Positions 28,263 to 35,695 of a stretch of 64,000 nt of DNA are shown here, in pieces. Made by a program: the position numbers and the translations under genes. Within the stretch, counting starts at the first letter, position 1, and every line of letters begins with the position of its first letter. Source of the DNA: Amycolatopsis orientalis DSM 40040 = KCTC 9412 (lineage in GTDB: Bacteria; Actinomycetota; Actinomycetes; Mycobacteriales; Pseudonocardiaceae); contig NZ_ASJB01000051.1 in the NCBI RefSeq assembly GCF_000478275.1, forward strand, positions 144,294-208,293, read 5' to 3'. The notes under the pieces were generated by a model. The model was not told where the DNA came from. It saw only the letters and a program-made list of their open reading frames with translations, and ran no database searches.

Positions 28263-29909
28263 GTGAGTAACGAGGTGCTACTGGACGCGGGAGCGGTGAG
28301 CCGCTGCCGGCGTCGCGTGCACCTTGAACACGATCCGGCGATGCGCGAGGTCCCGCTCGCCCCGCCCGACCCCGCCGCACAGCAGCGGATCGCCGACGCG
28401 GCAGCGCATCGCGAGGCCATCGTGCGGCGGTTGATGGACGCGACCGGCCCGGACGCGGGCTGGGTCAAGATCGCTCGCGACCTCCCGGCCGCCGAGCGCG
28501 TGCAGCTCACCGAAGAGGCCTTCGCCGCCGAAGCGCGCTACATCTGGGGCGCGCTGCTGCCGGTGGACCGCGCGGGTCACCGGCGTGGCGGCTCCGAACT
28601 CCTGGTCCACACGGGCGCGGGGTACGTGCCGGTGCTGGTCGTGCGGCACCGCATCACCGATCGCGGCTCGGGCGCGCCGACCACGGTGATGACCGACCTC
28701 GACCCGGCGCGCCGGCTGCCCGACCCGGCGCGAAAGGTCCGGTCGCAACCGCGCGACCAGATGCGGCTCGCGCACCTCTATCGGATGCTCGAAGCGCTCG
28801 GGAAGCACGAAGGGCACCGCGCCATCGGCGGCGTCATCGGGCTCGACGCGGACGTCGTCGTCTGGCACGACCTGTCCGCCGGCACCTGGCCGGGCGGGAA
28901 AAGCGCGCTGACGGAGTACCAGAGCCGCTTCGCCGACAGGCTCGCCATCGCGAGCGCGGCCGCCGAAGGCGAGGAGCCGCTCGCCGAGCCGTCCCGCGTC
29001 CTCGAATGCCGTCGCTGTCCCTGGTGGCCGACGTGCGAGGTCGTGCTCACCGAAACCCGCGACGTCAGCCTGGTCGTCCGCGGCGAGGACGCGATGGAAC
29101 TCCGCCGCGCCGGGGTGTCCACAGTGGACAAGCTGGCCGCCCTCGATCCGGCCGACGAGCCCCCGCCGATGAACTGGACCGGCGGTACCTTCGCCGACGC
29201 GATCATCCTCGCGCGTGCCTGGCTCGCCGATCTCACGATGGTGCGCAAGGTCGACCGCATCGAGGTCTCCCGCGGCGACGTCGAGGTCGACGTCGACATG
29301 GAGAGCTTCGGTGATTCGGGTGCCTACCTGTGGGGTTCGCTGCTGACCGGTGCCGACATCGGGATGGAGCAGGGCTACCGGGCCTTCGCGACCTGGGAGC
29401 CGCTGCCGACCGCGGACGAGGCGCGGTCGTTCGCGGAGTTCTGGGCCTGGTTCAAGGAAGTCCGCGAACGCACCCTCGCGGCCGGGCTGACCTTCCGCGC
29501 CTACTGCTACAACGCGCTCGCCGAGAACCGCTGGCTCTTCGGCTCCGCGGACCGGTTCGGCGACTACCCCGGCGTCCCCACGAAGGCGGAGATCGCGTCC
29601 TTTGTGGACTCCGGGGAGTGGATCGATCTCTTCCGCAGCGTCACCGACCAGTTCCTGTGCTCGCACGGCAAGGGGCTCAAGGTGATCGCCCCGGTCGCCG
29701 GCTTCGCCTGGCGCGATCCCGAGGCGGGCGGCGAGGCGTCGATGAGCTGGTACCGCGACGCCGTCGGCATGGACGGCGGTGTCCCGGACGACGTCCAGCG
29801 CGAGCGCCTGCTGCGCTACAACGAGGACGACGTCCTGGCCACGCACGCGCTGCGGAACTGGATGACCGACCACGCGCAGACCTCCGTGCCGTACATGAAC
29901 GACCTCTGA
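28263..29909 (+). CDS. TM0106-family RecB-like putative nuclease
   Basis: This 548-residue protein starts with the Cas4/RecB-like region (LLDAGAVSRCRRRVHLEHDP), including an early Cys. It later carries ECRRCPWWPTC (near residue 250), the Cys group that holds an Fe-S cluster in such nucleases. The C-terminal part has an RNase H/DEDD-like start (VDVDMESFGDSGAYLWGS) and a terminal RYNEDDVLATHALRNW, typical of YprB-type 3'-5' exonuclease domains. It probably acts in DNA repair or processing. GTG 28263 is apparently leaderless. It is not beside a CRISPR array. Confidence 0.82.
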   Translation: MSNEVLLDAGAVSRCRRRVHLEHDPAMREVPLAPPDPAAQQRIADAAAHREAIVRRLMDATGPDAGWVKIARDLPAAERVQLTEEAFAAEARYIWGALLPVDRAGHRRGGSELLVHTGAGYVPVLVVRHRITDRGSGAPTTVMTDLDPARRLPDPARKVRSQPRDQMRLAHLYRMLEALGKHEGHRAIGGVIGLDADVVVWHDLSAGTWPGGKSALTEYQSRFADRLAIASAAAEGEEPLAEPSRVLECRRCPWWPTCEVVLTETRDVSLVVRGEDAMELRRAGVSTVDKLAALDPADEPPPMNWTGGTFADAIILARAWLADLTMVRKVDRIEVSRGDVEVDVDMESFGDSGAYLWGSLLTGADIGMEQGYRAFATWEPLPTADEARSFAEFWAWFKEVRERTLAAGLTFRAYCYNALAENRWLFGSADRFGDYPGVPTKAEIASFVDSGEWIDLFRSVTDQFLCSHGKGLKVIAPVAGFAWRDPEAGGEASMSWYRDAVGMDGGVPDDVQRERLLRYNEDDVLATHALRNWMTDHAQTSVPYMNDL

Positions 29910-29950
29910 TCTCCCGGCGGCCGGGAGACTTGCGATCAAGCTCGTCCGTC

Positions 29951-29974
29951 CGAATACTCGCTTACGAGTATTCG
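29951..29974. promoter_or_regulatory. PadR operator, perfect 10-4-10 inverted repeat
   Basis: CGAATACTCG (29951-29960), CTTA, CGAGTATTCG (29965-29974) is a perfect dyad directly upstream of the AGGAGG of the PadR gene. It is almost certainly the autoregulatory operator. Confidence 0.75.
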
Positions 29975-29987
29975 TAGGCGAGGAGGC

Positions 29988-30599
29988 GTGGTGAAGCGAC
30001 GGAAGGTCGGGAATCTGCTGGCGCTGGCGATCCTGTCCACGCTGAACGAGCGCCCGATGCATCCGTACGAAATGGCCTCGGTCCTGAAGGCTCGCGGCAA
30101 GGACCGCGACATGGGGATCAAATGGGGTTCCTTCTACACGGTCGTCGGCAACCTGCGGAAACACGGCTTCATCGAGACCGTCGAGAGCGGTCGCGAGGGT
30201 GCCCGTCCGGAGCGCACGGTGTATCGGATCACCGACGCCGGCCGTGACGAAATGCTCGACTGGCTGCGCGAGCTGCTCGCCGAACTCGCGCCGGAGGAAC
30301 CGAAGTTCGTCGCCGGACTGTCGGTGCTCGGGTGGCTCGGACCGGACGAGGTGATCGCCCTGTTCCGCACCCGGCTGGCGGCGCTCGACGACGAGATCGC
30401 CTCGACACGGGCCGAATTGGCGCGGCTCCTGGAGGAGATTCCGCGACTGGTGCTGCTCGAGGTCGAGTACCACCTGGCGATCCGCGTGGCGGAGGCGGAC
30501 TGGGTCCGCTCGGTCCTCGAAGAACTGACTTCCGGCTCGATGCCCGGTCTCGCCGAATGGCGGGCCCTGGTGACGGAAAGGGGGAGCACCCGCAGTTGA
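29988..30599 (+). CDS. PadR-family transcriptional regulator
   Basis: This is a 203-residue winged-helix regulator. The N-terminal PadR domain reads LLALAILSTLNERPMHPYEM, with GSFYTVVGNLRKHGFIE as the recognition part and ERTVYRITDAGRDEMLDWL as the wing. It is followed by the long helical C-terminal domain used for dimerisation. GTG 29988 or GTG 29991 starts it after AGGAGG (29981-29986). PadR proteins are repressors released by small molecules; the target probably includes itself through the dyad at 29951-29974, and perhaps the downstream methyltransferase. Confidence 0.92.
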   Translation: MVKRRKVGNLLALAILSTLNERPMHPYEMASVLKARGKDRDMGIKWGSFYTVVGNLRKHGFIETVESGREGARPERTVYRITDAGRDEMLDWLRELLAELAPEEPKFVAGLSVLGWLGPDEVIALFRTRLAALDDEIASTRAELARLLEEIPRLVLLEVEYHLAIRVAEADWVRSVLEELTSGSMPGLAEWRALVTERGSTRS

Positions 30600-30604
30600 A
30601 AGGG

Positions 30605-30636
30605 CCCCGGAGGGGTGTTGCAGCACCTCTCCGGGG
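30605..30636 (+). terminator. Intrinsic terminator-like hairpin after the PadR gene
   Basis: CCCCGGAGGGGTG (30605-30617) pairs with CACCTCTCCGGGG (30624-30636) with one G-U wobble and a six-base loop. It starts six bases after the PadR stop. Confidence 0.65.
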
Positions 30637-30718
30637 CGACGATCCCGCAACCGGAACCCGGCCACGAGAAGGCATCTTGAGGATAGCCGGGCTCCGGGCA
30701 CACCAACCTGGAGTGACC

Positions 30719-31393
30719 ATGTCGAACATCAAGGACAGAAAACGGTTCAAGCTCATCCCGGAGATGGGCGGCGCGCTGGCACGGAACTACGCCCGGCAGC
30801 GCGGCACGGAACCGCAGCTCGAACTCTGGCGGCGGCAGGCGCGCGAACTCACCGCGGACCTGCCGGAAGGCGCGAAGATCCTGGAGGTCGCCTTCGGCCC
30901 CGGCTACTTCGCCGTCGAACTGGCGCGGCTCGGGTTCTCCGTCACCGGCCTCGACGTCGCACCGACGTTCGTCGAGATCGCGAGTGACTACGCGCGGGCT
31001 CAGGGCGTCGACGTCGAGTTCCGCGAGGGCGACGTTTCACGGATGCCGTTCGACGACGAGTCGTTCGATTTCGTCGTCTGCCAGGCCGCGTTCAAGAACT
31101 TCGTGTGGCCGGTGAAGGCGCTCGACGAGATGCACCGCGTGCTGCGTCCGGGTGGGACGGCCGTGGTGCAGGACATGAACCGGGACGCGACCGACGGTGA
31201 CATCGTGCGCGAGGTCGAGAGCATGAAGCTCGGCAAACTGGCCGCTTTGACGACCCGGCAGACGCTCGGTCAGCTGCGGCGGCGTGCCTACACGCCGGTC
31301 GATTTCGGCGGGCTGGTCGCCGAAACCGCGTTCCGGACGGGCGAGATCACCACCGCCGGAATCGGATTGGACGTCCGGCTCACCCGCCCCTGA
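30719..31393 (+). CDS. Class I SAM-dependent methyltransferase
   Basis: This is a 224-residue methyltransferase with motif I as ILEVAFGPGYFAVELA (the usual G-x-G-x-G is relaxed), the acidic end of strand two in GLDVAPTF, and motif RVLRPGGTAVV. The N-terminus (IPEMGGALARNYARQRG) resembles small-molecule methyltransferases of the Methyltransf_11 type. ATG 30719 follows CTGGAGTG. A terminator hairpin separates it from the PadR gene, but the shared direction suggests the regulator may control it. Substrate unknown. Confidence 0.85.
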   Translation: MSNIKDRKRFKLIPEMGGALARNYARQRGTEPQLELWRRQARELTADLPEGAKILEVAFGPGYFAVELARLGFSVTGLDVAPTFVEIASDYARAQGVDVEFREGDVSRMPFDDESFDFVVCQAAFKNFVWPVKALDEMHRVLRPGGTAVVQDMNRDATDGDIVREVESMKLGKLAALTTRQTLGQLRRRAYTPVDFGGLVAETAFRTGEITTAGIGLDVRLTRP

Positions 31394-31401
31394 CGTGCCA
31401 T

Positions 31402-31444
31402 GAAAGGTCCTTTCCTTGCGAAATTTGCAAGGAAAGGACCTTTC
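31402..31444. terminator. Bidirectional hairpin terminator between convergent genes
   Basis: A perfect stem of about 18 bp (31402-31419 with 31427-31444) encloses the loop GAAATTT. It occupies the 69-bp convergent gap between the methyltransferase and the SDR gene. Confidence 0.75.
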
Positions 31445-31462
31445 CTGGCGCGCGGAGGAGGC

Positions 31463-32221
31463 TCAGCGAGGGGCCATGCGCAGCGAGCCGTCCATCCGGA
31501 CGACCTCGCCGTTCAGGTAGTCGTGGTCGATCAGCGACAGCGCGAGCTGCGCGTACTCGTCCGGCCGCGCGAGCCGCTTCGGGAACGGAACGCCTTCGGC
31601 CAGCGAAGCGCGGAACTCCTCACTCACCGTCGCCAGCATCGGGGTGTCGACGATGCCCGGCGCGATGGTCAGCACCCGGATCCCGTGCGACGCGAGGTCA
31701 CGCGCGGCGGGCAGGGTCATCCCGACGATGCCGCCCTTGGACGACGAGTACGCCACCTGCCCGATCTGGCCGTCGAAGGCGGCGATCGACGCGGTGTTGA
31801 TGATGACGCCGCGCGCGTTGTCGGCGAGCGGTTCCGTCTTCGCGATGGCCTCGGCGGCCAGTGTGAGCACGTTGAAGGAGCCGATCAGGTTGATCTGGAC
31901 GACCTTCGCGTACAGGGCGAGGTCGTGCGGTCCCTTCTTCGACAGGATTCGCGCGGACGGCCCGATCCCGGCGCAGTTCACCACGGTCCGCAGCGGCACC
32001 CCGGACTCGGCGGCGGTCGCGACGGCGGCGCGCACCTGCTCCGGGTCGGTCACGTCGGCCTCGACGTAAGTGATGCCCTCGACCTGGTCGGCGCCCTCGA
32101 TGGCACCGGCGAGGTCCAGCGCGAAGACCCGCGCGCCCTTCGCCGCGAGCGCCTTCGCGGTCGCACCGCCGAGCCCGGACGCGCCACCCGTGACGAGCGC
32201 CGCGGTGTCGGTGATCTGCAT
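31463..32221 (-). CDS. Short-chain dehydrogenase, 3-hydroxyacyl-CoA dehydrogenase type
   Basis: This is a 252-residue classical SDR. TGGASGLG binds the cofactor, NCAG stabilises the sheet, INTASIAAF supplies the catalytic Ser and VAYSSSKGG the Tyr and Lys. The acidic residue in ALDLAG at the end of strand two favours NAD over NADP. Overall it resembles HSD17B10-like type II 3-hydroxyacyl-CoA dehydrogenases of beta-oxidation. AAAGGGAG precedes the ATG. It stands as a single gene divergent from UDP-glucose dehydrogenase. The SDR class is certain; the acyl-CoA substrate is by resemblance. Confidence 0.88.
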   Translation of the reverse strand: MQITDTAALVTGGASGLGGATAKALAAKGARVFALDLAGAIEGADQVEGITYVEADVTDPEQVRAAVATAAESGVPLRTVVNCAGIGPSARILSKKGPHDLALYAKVVQINLIGSFNVLTLAAEAIAKTEPLADNARGVIINTASIAAFDGQIGQVAYSSSKGGIVGMTLPAARDLASHGIRVLTIAPGIVDTPMLATVSEEFRASLAEGVPFPKRLARPDEYAQLALSLIDHDYLNGEVVRMDGSLRMAPR

Positions 32222-32381
32222 GTTCTCCCTTTCGTCGACAACCGTTCATAGGTTAACGCTCGTTCGCATAAGTGGAGCGCGTGTGATGGCTCACGCCGGT
32301 GCGCAGCATGTCGTGAGGAGTATTCGGACCCGAAGCATTCCGTTCTCTCGGAGGTCAACTGCGGCTGTCACCTTCAGCAGC

Positions 32382-33692
32382 ATGAGCGCTGCTCGGATCG
32401 TGGTGGTGGGGACCGGTTACGTCGGATTGACCACGGGGGCCTGCCTGGCCGGCCTGGGGCATCGAGTCACTTGCGTCGATGTCGACCAGGCGAAGGTCGC
32501 AAGGCTCTCCGCCGGACGGGTGGACATCCTGGAGCCGGGATTGTCCGAGCTGGTGTCGAGGGGGCTGACCAGCGGAAGACTCAACTTCGTGGTCGGCGCG
32601 CGCGACGCGGTCCGCGACGCGGAGGCCGTCTTCCTCTGCGTGCCCACGCCGATGGGCGCGGGCGGCTCGGCCGATCTGCGCGCGGTCGAAGCGGTGACCA
32701 CCGAAATCGGTGACGTCATCCCCGCGGGTTGTGCGCTGATCACCAAATCCACCGTGCCGGTGGGCACGTCGAAGCGCATCCAAGCGATGCTCGGCCGCAC
32801 GGACGTGCCGGTCGTGTCCAATCCGGAGTTCCTGCGCGAGGGCACCGCGGTCGAGGACTTCCTCGGCCCGGACCGGATCGTCGTCGGTTCCGACGACGTC
32901 GCGGCCGCCCGCTGGGTCGGCGATCTCTACGCCGACCTCGCCGCCCCGGTCGTCGTCGCCGACGCGGCCAGCGCGGAACTGGTGAAGTACGCGGCGAACT
33001 GCTTCCTCGCGATGAAACTGTCCTATGTGAACTCGATCGCCGAACTGTGCGAACGCCTCGGCGCGGACATCGACCTGGTCACCGAAGGCATGGGTTACGA
33101 CCGGCGCATCGGGCGTTCGTTCCTCAAACCCGGTCCGGGCTGGGGTGGCTCGTGCCTGCCGAAGGACACCAGCGCGCTGGTCAGGGTCGCAGAGTCCGTG
33201 CAGTACGACTTCACGCTGCTCACCTCGGCGATCGAGGAGAACATCGCGCAGCGGGACCGGATCGTCGCGAAGATCGCCGGCGCGGTCGGCGGGACACTGG
33301 CCGGTTCGCGGATCGGCCTCCTCGGCCTGGCGTTCAAGGCCGGGACGAACGACCTGCGCGATTCGCCCGCGCTCGCGGTCGCCTCGGTGCTGGGCGCGCT
33401 GGGTGCGGAACTGACCGCCTACGACCCGGCCATCGGCGGTCAGCTCGCCGGGATGACCGTGGTCGACGACCCGTACCAGGTCGCGAAGGCGGCCGACGCC
33501 GTCGTCGTGCTGACGGAATGGGACGAGTTCAAGCGGCTCGACTGGCACTACATGGCCGAGCAGATGGACGGCGACTCGGTCGTCGACACGCGCAATCTCC
33601 TTGAACCGCGCCAGATTCTCGACGCTGGCCTTTCTTGGCAGGGTGTCGGACGGCCGCGGGCGGCGCTGCGGCGGAAGGTCGCCGTCTCCTGA
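32382..33692 (+). CDS. ugd: UDP-glucose 6-dehydrogenase
   Basis: This enzyme oxidises UDP-glucose to UDP-glucuronate with two NAD+, supplying precursors for cell-surface polymers and glycosylated metabolites. It has 436 residues. GTGYVGL at the N-terminus binds NAD, VKYAANCFLAMK is the central helix with catalytic Lys and Asn, and PGPGWGGSCLPKD contains the nucleophilic Cys. The C-terminal domain (GLAFKAGTNDLRDSPAL) is typical. ATG 32382 is used because the family begins there; the frame upstream is open but non-homologous. No other exopolysaccharide gene is adjacent. Confidence 0.93.
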   Translation: MSAARIVVVGTGYVGLTTGACLAGLGHRVTCVDVDQAKVARLSAGRVDILEPGLSELVSRGLTSGRLNFVVGARDAVRDAEAVFLCVPTPMGAGGSADLRAVEAVTTEIGDVIPAGCALITKSTVPVGTSKRIQAMLGRTDVPVVSNPEFLREGTAVEDFLGPDRIVVGSDDVAAARWVGDLYADLAAPVVVADAASAELVKYAANCFLAMKLSYVNSIAELCERLGADIDLVTEGMGYDRRIGRSFLKPGPGWGGSCLPKDTSALVRVAESVQYDFTLLTSAIEENIAQRDRIVAKIAGAVGGTLAGSRIGLLGLAFKAGTNDLRDSPALAVASVLGALGAELTAYDPAIGGQLAGMTVVDDPYQVAKAADAVVVLTEWDEFKRLDWHYMAEQMDGDSVVDTRNLLEPRQILDAGLSWQGVGRPRAALRRKVAVS

Positions 33693-33712
33693 CCTGCCTG
33701 CCTCCCGCGGGT

Positions 33713-33767
33713 GTGTCATGAGGGTCCCCATAGGACGAATTTCGTCCTATGGGACCCCTCATGACAC
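33713..33767. terminator. Long palindrome between convergent genes, overlapping a stop codon
   Basis: Arms of 27 nt (33713-33739 and 33741-33767) match at 25 positions around a single central base. The right arm encodes the last codons and stop (33759-33761) of the TetR gene, so the terminator is partly coding. Confidence 0.7.
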
Positions 33768-34337
33768 GAGGGAGACGAGCGTCATCAGCCCATCCACGAC
33801 CTCGTCGGCCGTCGGGGCGTTCTCCGGGTCGAGCATGTGCTGCAGCATCACGCCCGAATTCAGGGCCGTGGCGACCGCGCCGATCCGGCGCTCGTCCGCC
33901 TCGGTGAGGCTGTCCTCGTCGATCCCCAGCACACCCGCCGCCATCCCGCGGCGGCCTTCACGCTGGGCGGCGGCGAGCTGTTTCCGCAGTTCAGGGTGAT
34001 GTTCGGATTGCACGAACGCCTCGATCGAGGCGATCCACAGCTGCCGGTTGCGGCCGTAGGAGTCGATCATCGCGCGCCAGGACGCCCGGTACTGCTCGGA
34101 CGGCGAGGCGTCCGGGTCGACAGCGCTCTTCATCTCCTCCAGAACCTCTTTGCCCCAGTGGTCCATCGCCTCGGAGAACGCCGTCAGCAGCAGGGCTTCC
34201 CGCGACCCGAAGTGGTAGCCGATCGCCGCGTGGCTGACCCCGGCCGCCGCCGCGATGTCCCGCACCGTCGTGCGTGACCAGCCCTTTTCCTTCAAGCACT
34301 GGATGGCGCCCGCCATCAGGTCCTCGCGATTACCCAT
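33759..34337 (-). CDS. TetR-family regulator of the adjacent flavin monooxygenase
   Basis: This 192-residue repressor has the HTH TVRDIAAAAGVSHAAIGYHF at residues about 24-43, followed by a helical effector domain. It is divergent from a FAD monooxygenase gene across 113 bp that hold three phased copies of an 11-bp dyad (34358-34394), one overlapping the -35 box of the monooxygenase. This is the classic layout of an antibiotic- or aromatic-compound-inducible detoxification pair. Its 3' end is embedded in a bidirectional terminator palindrome. Confidence 0.9.
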   Translation of the reverse strand: MGNREDLMAGAIQCLKEKGWSRTTVRDIAAAAGVSHAAIGYHFGSREALLLTAFSEAMDHWGKEVLEEMKSAVDPDASPSEQYRASWRAMIDSYGRNRQLWIASIEAFVQSEHHPELRKQLAAAQREGRRGMAAGVLGIDEDSLTEADERRIGAVATALNSGVMLQHMLDPENAPTADEVVDGLMTLVSLVS

Positions 34338-34357
34338 GCCCGAGATCCTAGACCACC

Positions 34358-34394
34358 CGGTTTATCCATTTGGTTTAACCATATGGCTTGACCA
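34358..34394. promoter_or_regulatory. Three phased operator copies, TGGTTTAACCA type
   Basis: CGGTTTATCCA (34358-34368), TGGTTTAACCA (34371-34381, a perfect dyad) and TGGCTTGACCA (34384-34394) repeat every 13 bp between the divergent TetR and monooxygenase genes. They are the likely TetR binding sites. Confidence 0.65.
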
Positions 34395-34417
34395 AGCGTG
34401 CAAATCTGCCGTACGGT
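34388..34417 (+). promoter_or_regulatory. Predicted promoter of the flavin monooxygenase gene
   Basis: TTGACC (34388-34393), an 18-bp spacer and TACGGT (34412-34417) form a good sigma-70-type promoter. The -35 box lies inside the third operator copy, so bound repressor would block it. Confidence 0.55.
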
Positions 34418-34450
34418 CACTCCCATCACCCAGAACCCCAAGGAGCAGCC

Positions 34451-35671
34451 ATGACGACCACCGTTCTGATCTCCGGCGCCGGCATCGCGGGACCGGCCCT
34501 CGCCTTCTGGCTGCGGGAGCGCGGTTTCGTGCCGACGGTCGTGGAGCGCGCCCCGGCCCTGCGTGAAGGGGGCAGCGCGGTCGACTTCCGGGGTGAGCAG
34601 ATGACCCTGCTGAAGCGCATGGGCATCCTCGAGGACATCCGCGCGAAGGAAACCGCGATGGGCTCGCAGGTCGTCGTCGACACCCGGGGCAAGAAGGTCG
34701 CCGAGATGCCGTCGGTGTTCTTCAGCGGCGAAGTCGAGATCGAACGCGGAGACCTGACGCGCATCCTCTACGACCACACGAAAAACGACGTCGAGTACGT
34801 CTTCGGCGACTGGATCACCGGTCTGGACGAGCTCGCGGACGGTGTCGACGTCACCTTCGCCCACGGCGAGAAGCGCAGATTCGACCTGGTCGTCGGCGCG
34901 GACGGACTGCACTCGGGTGTCCGTCGCCTGGCCTTCGGTGAGGAGGAGCGGTTCCGCACGGATCTCGGCTTCCACACCGCGGGCTTCACCGCGCCCAACC
35001 ACCTCGACCTCGACCACCTCGGCCAGATCTGCAGCGTCCCCGGCCGGACGGTGATGGTCGCCAGCGGCCGGGACCGTTCGGTCCTCAACGTCAGCTTCGT
35101 CTTCGCGTCGGGACCGCTGGAGGTGCATCGGCGCGACATCGAGGCACAGAAGAAGGTCCTCGTCGAGCGCTACGCCGACTTCGGCTGGGAAGCTCCGGCG
35201 CTCTTGGAAGGGCTCGCCGACGTCGAGGTGCTGTACTTCGACTCGCTCAGCCAGATCCACCTCGACAAGTGGTCGCAGGGCAGGGTCGTGCTGCTCGGCG
35301 ACGCGGCTTGGTGCGCCGGTCCGGGCGGTTCGGGCACCGGGCTCGCGATGATGGGGGCGTACATCCTGGCGGGAGAACTCGCCGCCGCGCGTGGAGACCA
35401 CGAGGTCGCCTTCGCACGCTACGAAGAGAAATTGCGCGGTCCGGTGAAGGTTTCGCAGAAGCAGGCGGCCGGGATCGGCACGTTCCTCGCGCCGAAGACC
35501 CGGTTCATGGTCGGCTACCGGAACTTCCTGTACCGGGTGCTGGGTTCGAAGCCGATGACGAAGGTGTTCACCTGGATCACTTCGCGGGCGGCGAACGCCG
35601 CGACGCTCGAAAACTACGACACCCCGGTCACCGCGCGGGGACAGCTTCACCTTCCGGGACTGAAAAAGTAG
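34451..35671 (+). CDS. FAD-dependent aromatic monooxygenase (PHBH/TetX-like)
   Basis: This is a 406-residue group A flavoprotein monooxygenase. The FAD dinucleotide motif GAGIAGPALA is at residues about 8-17, VVGADGLHSGVRR is the DG motif, and GDAAWCAGPGGSGTGLAM is the second FAD motif. Relatives hydroxylate aromatic substrates or inactivate drugs such as tetracycline or rifampicin; nothing here fixes the substrate. ATG 34451 follows AAGGAG. The gene is divergent from and probably repressed by the TetR protein at 33759-34337. Confidence 0.9.
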   Translation: MTTTVLISGAGIAGPALAFWLRERGFVPTVVERAPALREGGSAVDFRGEQMTLLKRMGILEDIRAKETAMGSQVVVDTRGKKVAEMPSVFFSGEVEIERGDLTRILYDHTKNDVEYVFGDWITGLDELADGVDVTFAHGEKRRFDLVVGADGLHSGVRRLAFGEEERFRTDLGFHTAGFTAPNHLDLDHLGQICSVPGRTVMVASGRDRSVLNVSFVFASGPLEVHRRDIEAQKKVLVERYADFGWEAPALLEGLADVEVLYFDSLSQIHLDKWSQGRVVLLGDAAWCAGPGGSGTGLAMMGAYILAGELAAARGDHEVAFARYEEKLRGPVKVSQKQAAGIGTFLAPKTRFMVGYRNFLYRVLGSKPMTKVFTWITSRAANAATLENYDTPVTARGQLHLPGLKK

Positions 35672-35682
35672 TTAGCAAAGCG

Positions 35683-35688
35683 TAGTAT
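35683..35688 (+). promoter_or_regulatory. Putative -10 box (TAGTAT) of a leaderless gene
   Basis: TAGTAT ends seven bases before the GTG at 35696. The upstream monooxygenase stops at 35671, so the gamma-glutamyltransferase has its own start signal. Confidence 0.45.
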
Positions 35689-35695
35689 CGGCCTC

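Noticed and set aside
28263..29909. Cas4-type CRISPR nuclease
   Set aside because: Although RecB-like with a Cys cluster, it carries a C-terminal DEDD-type domain and has no cas genes or array nearby; the TM0106 family fits better.
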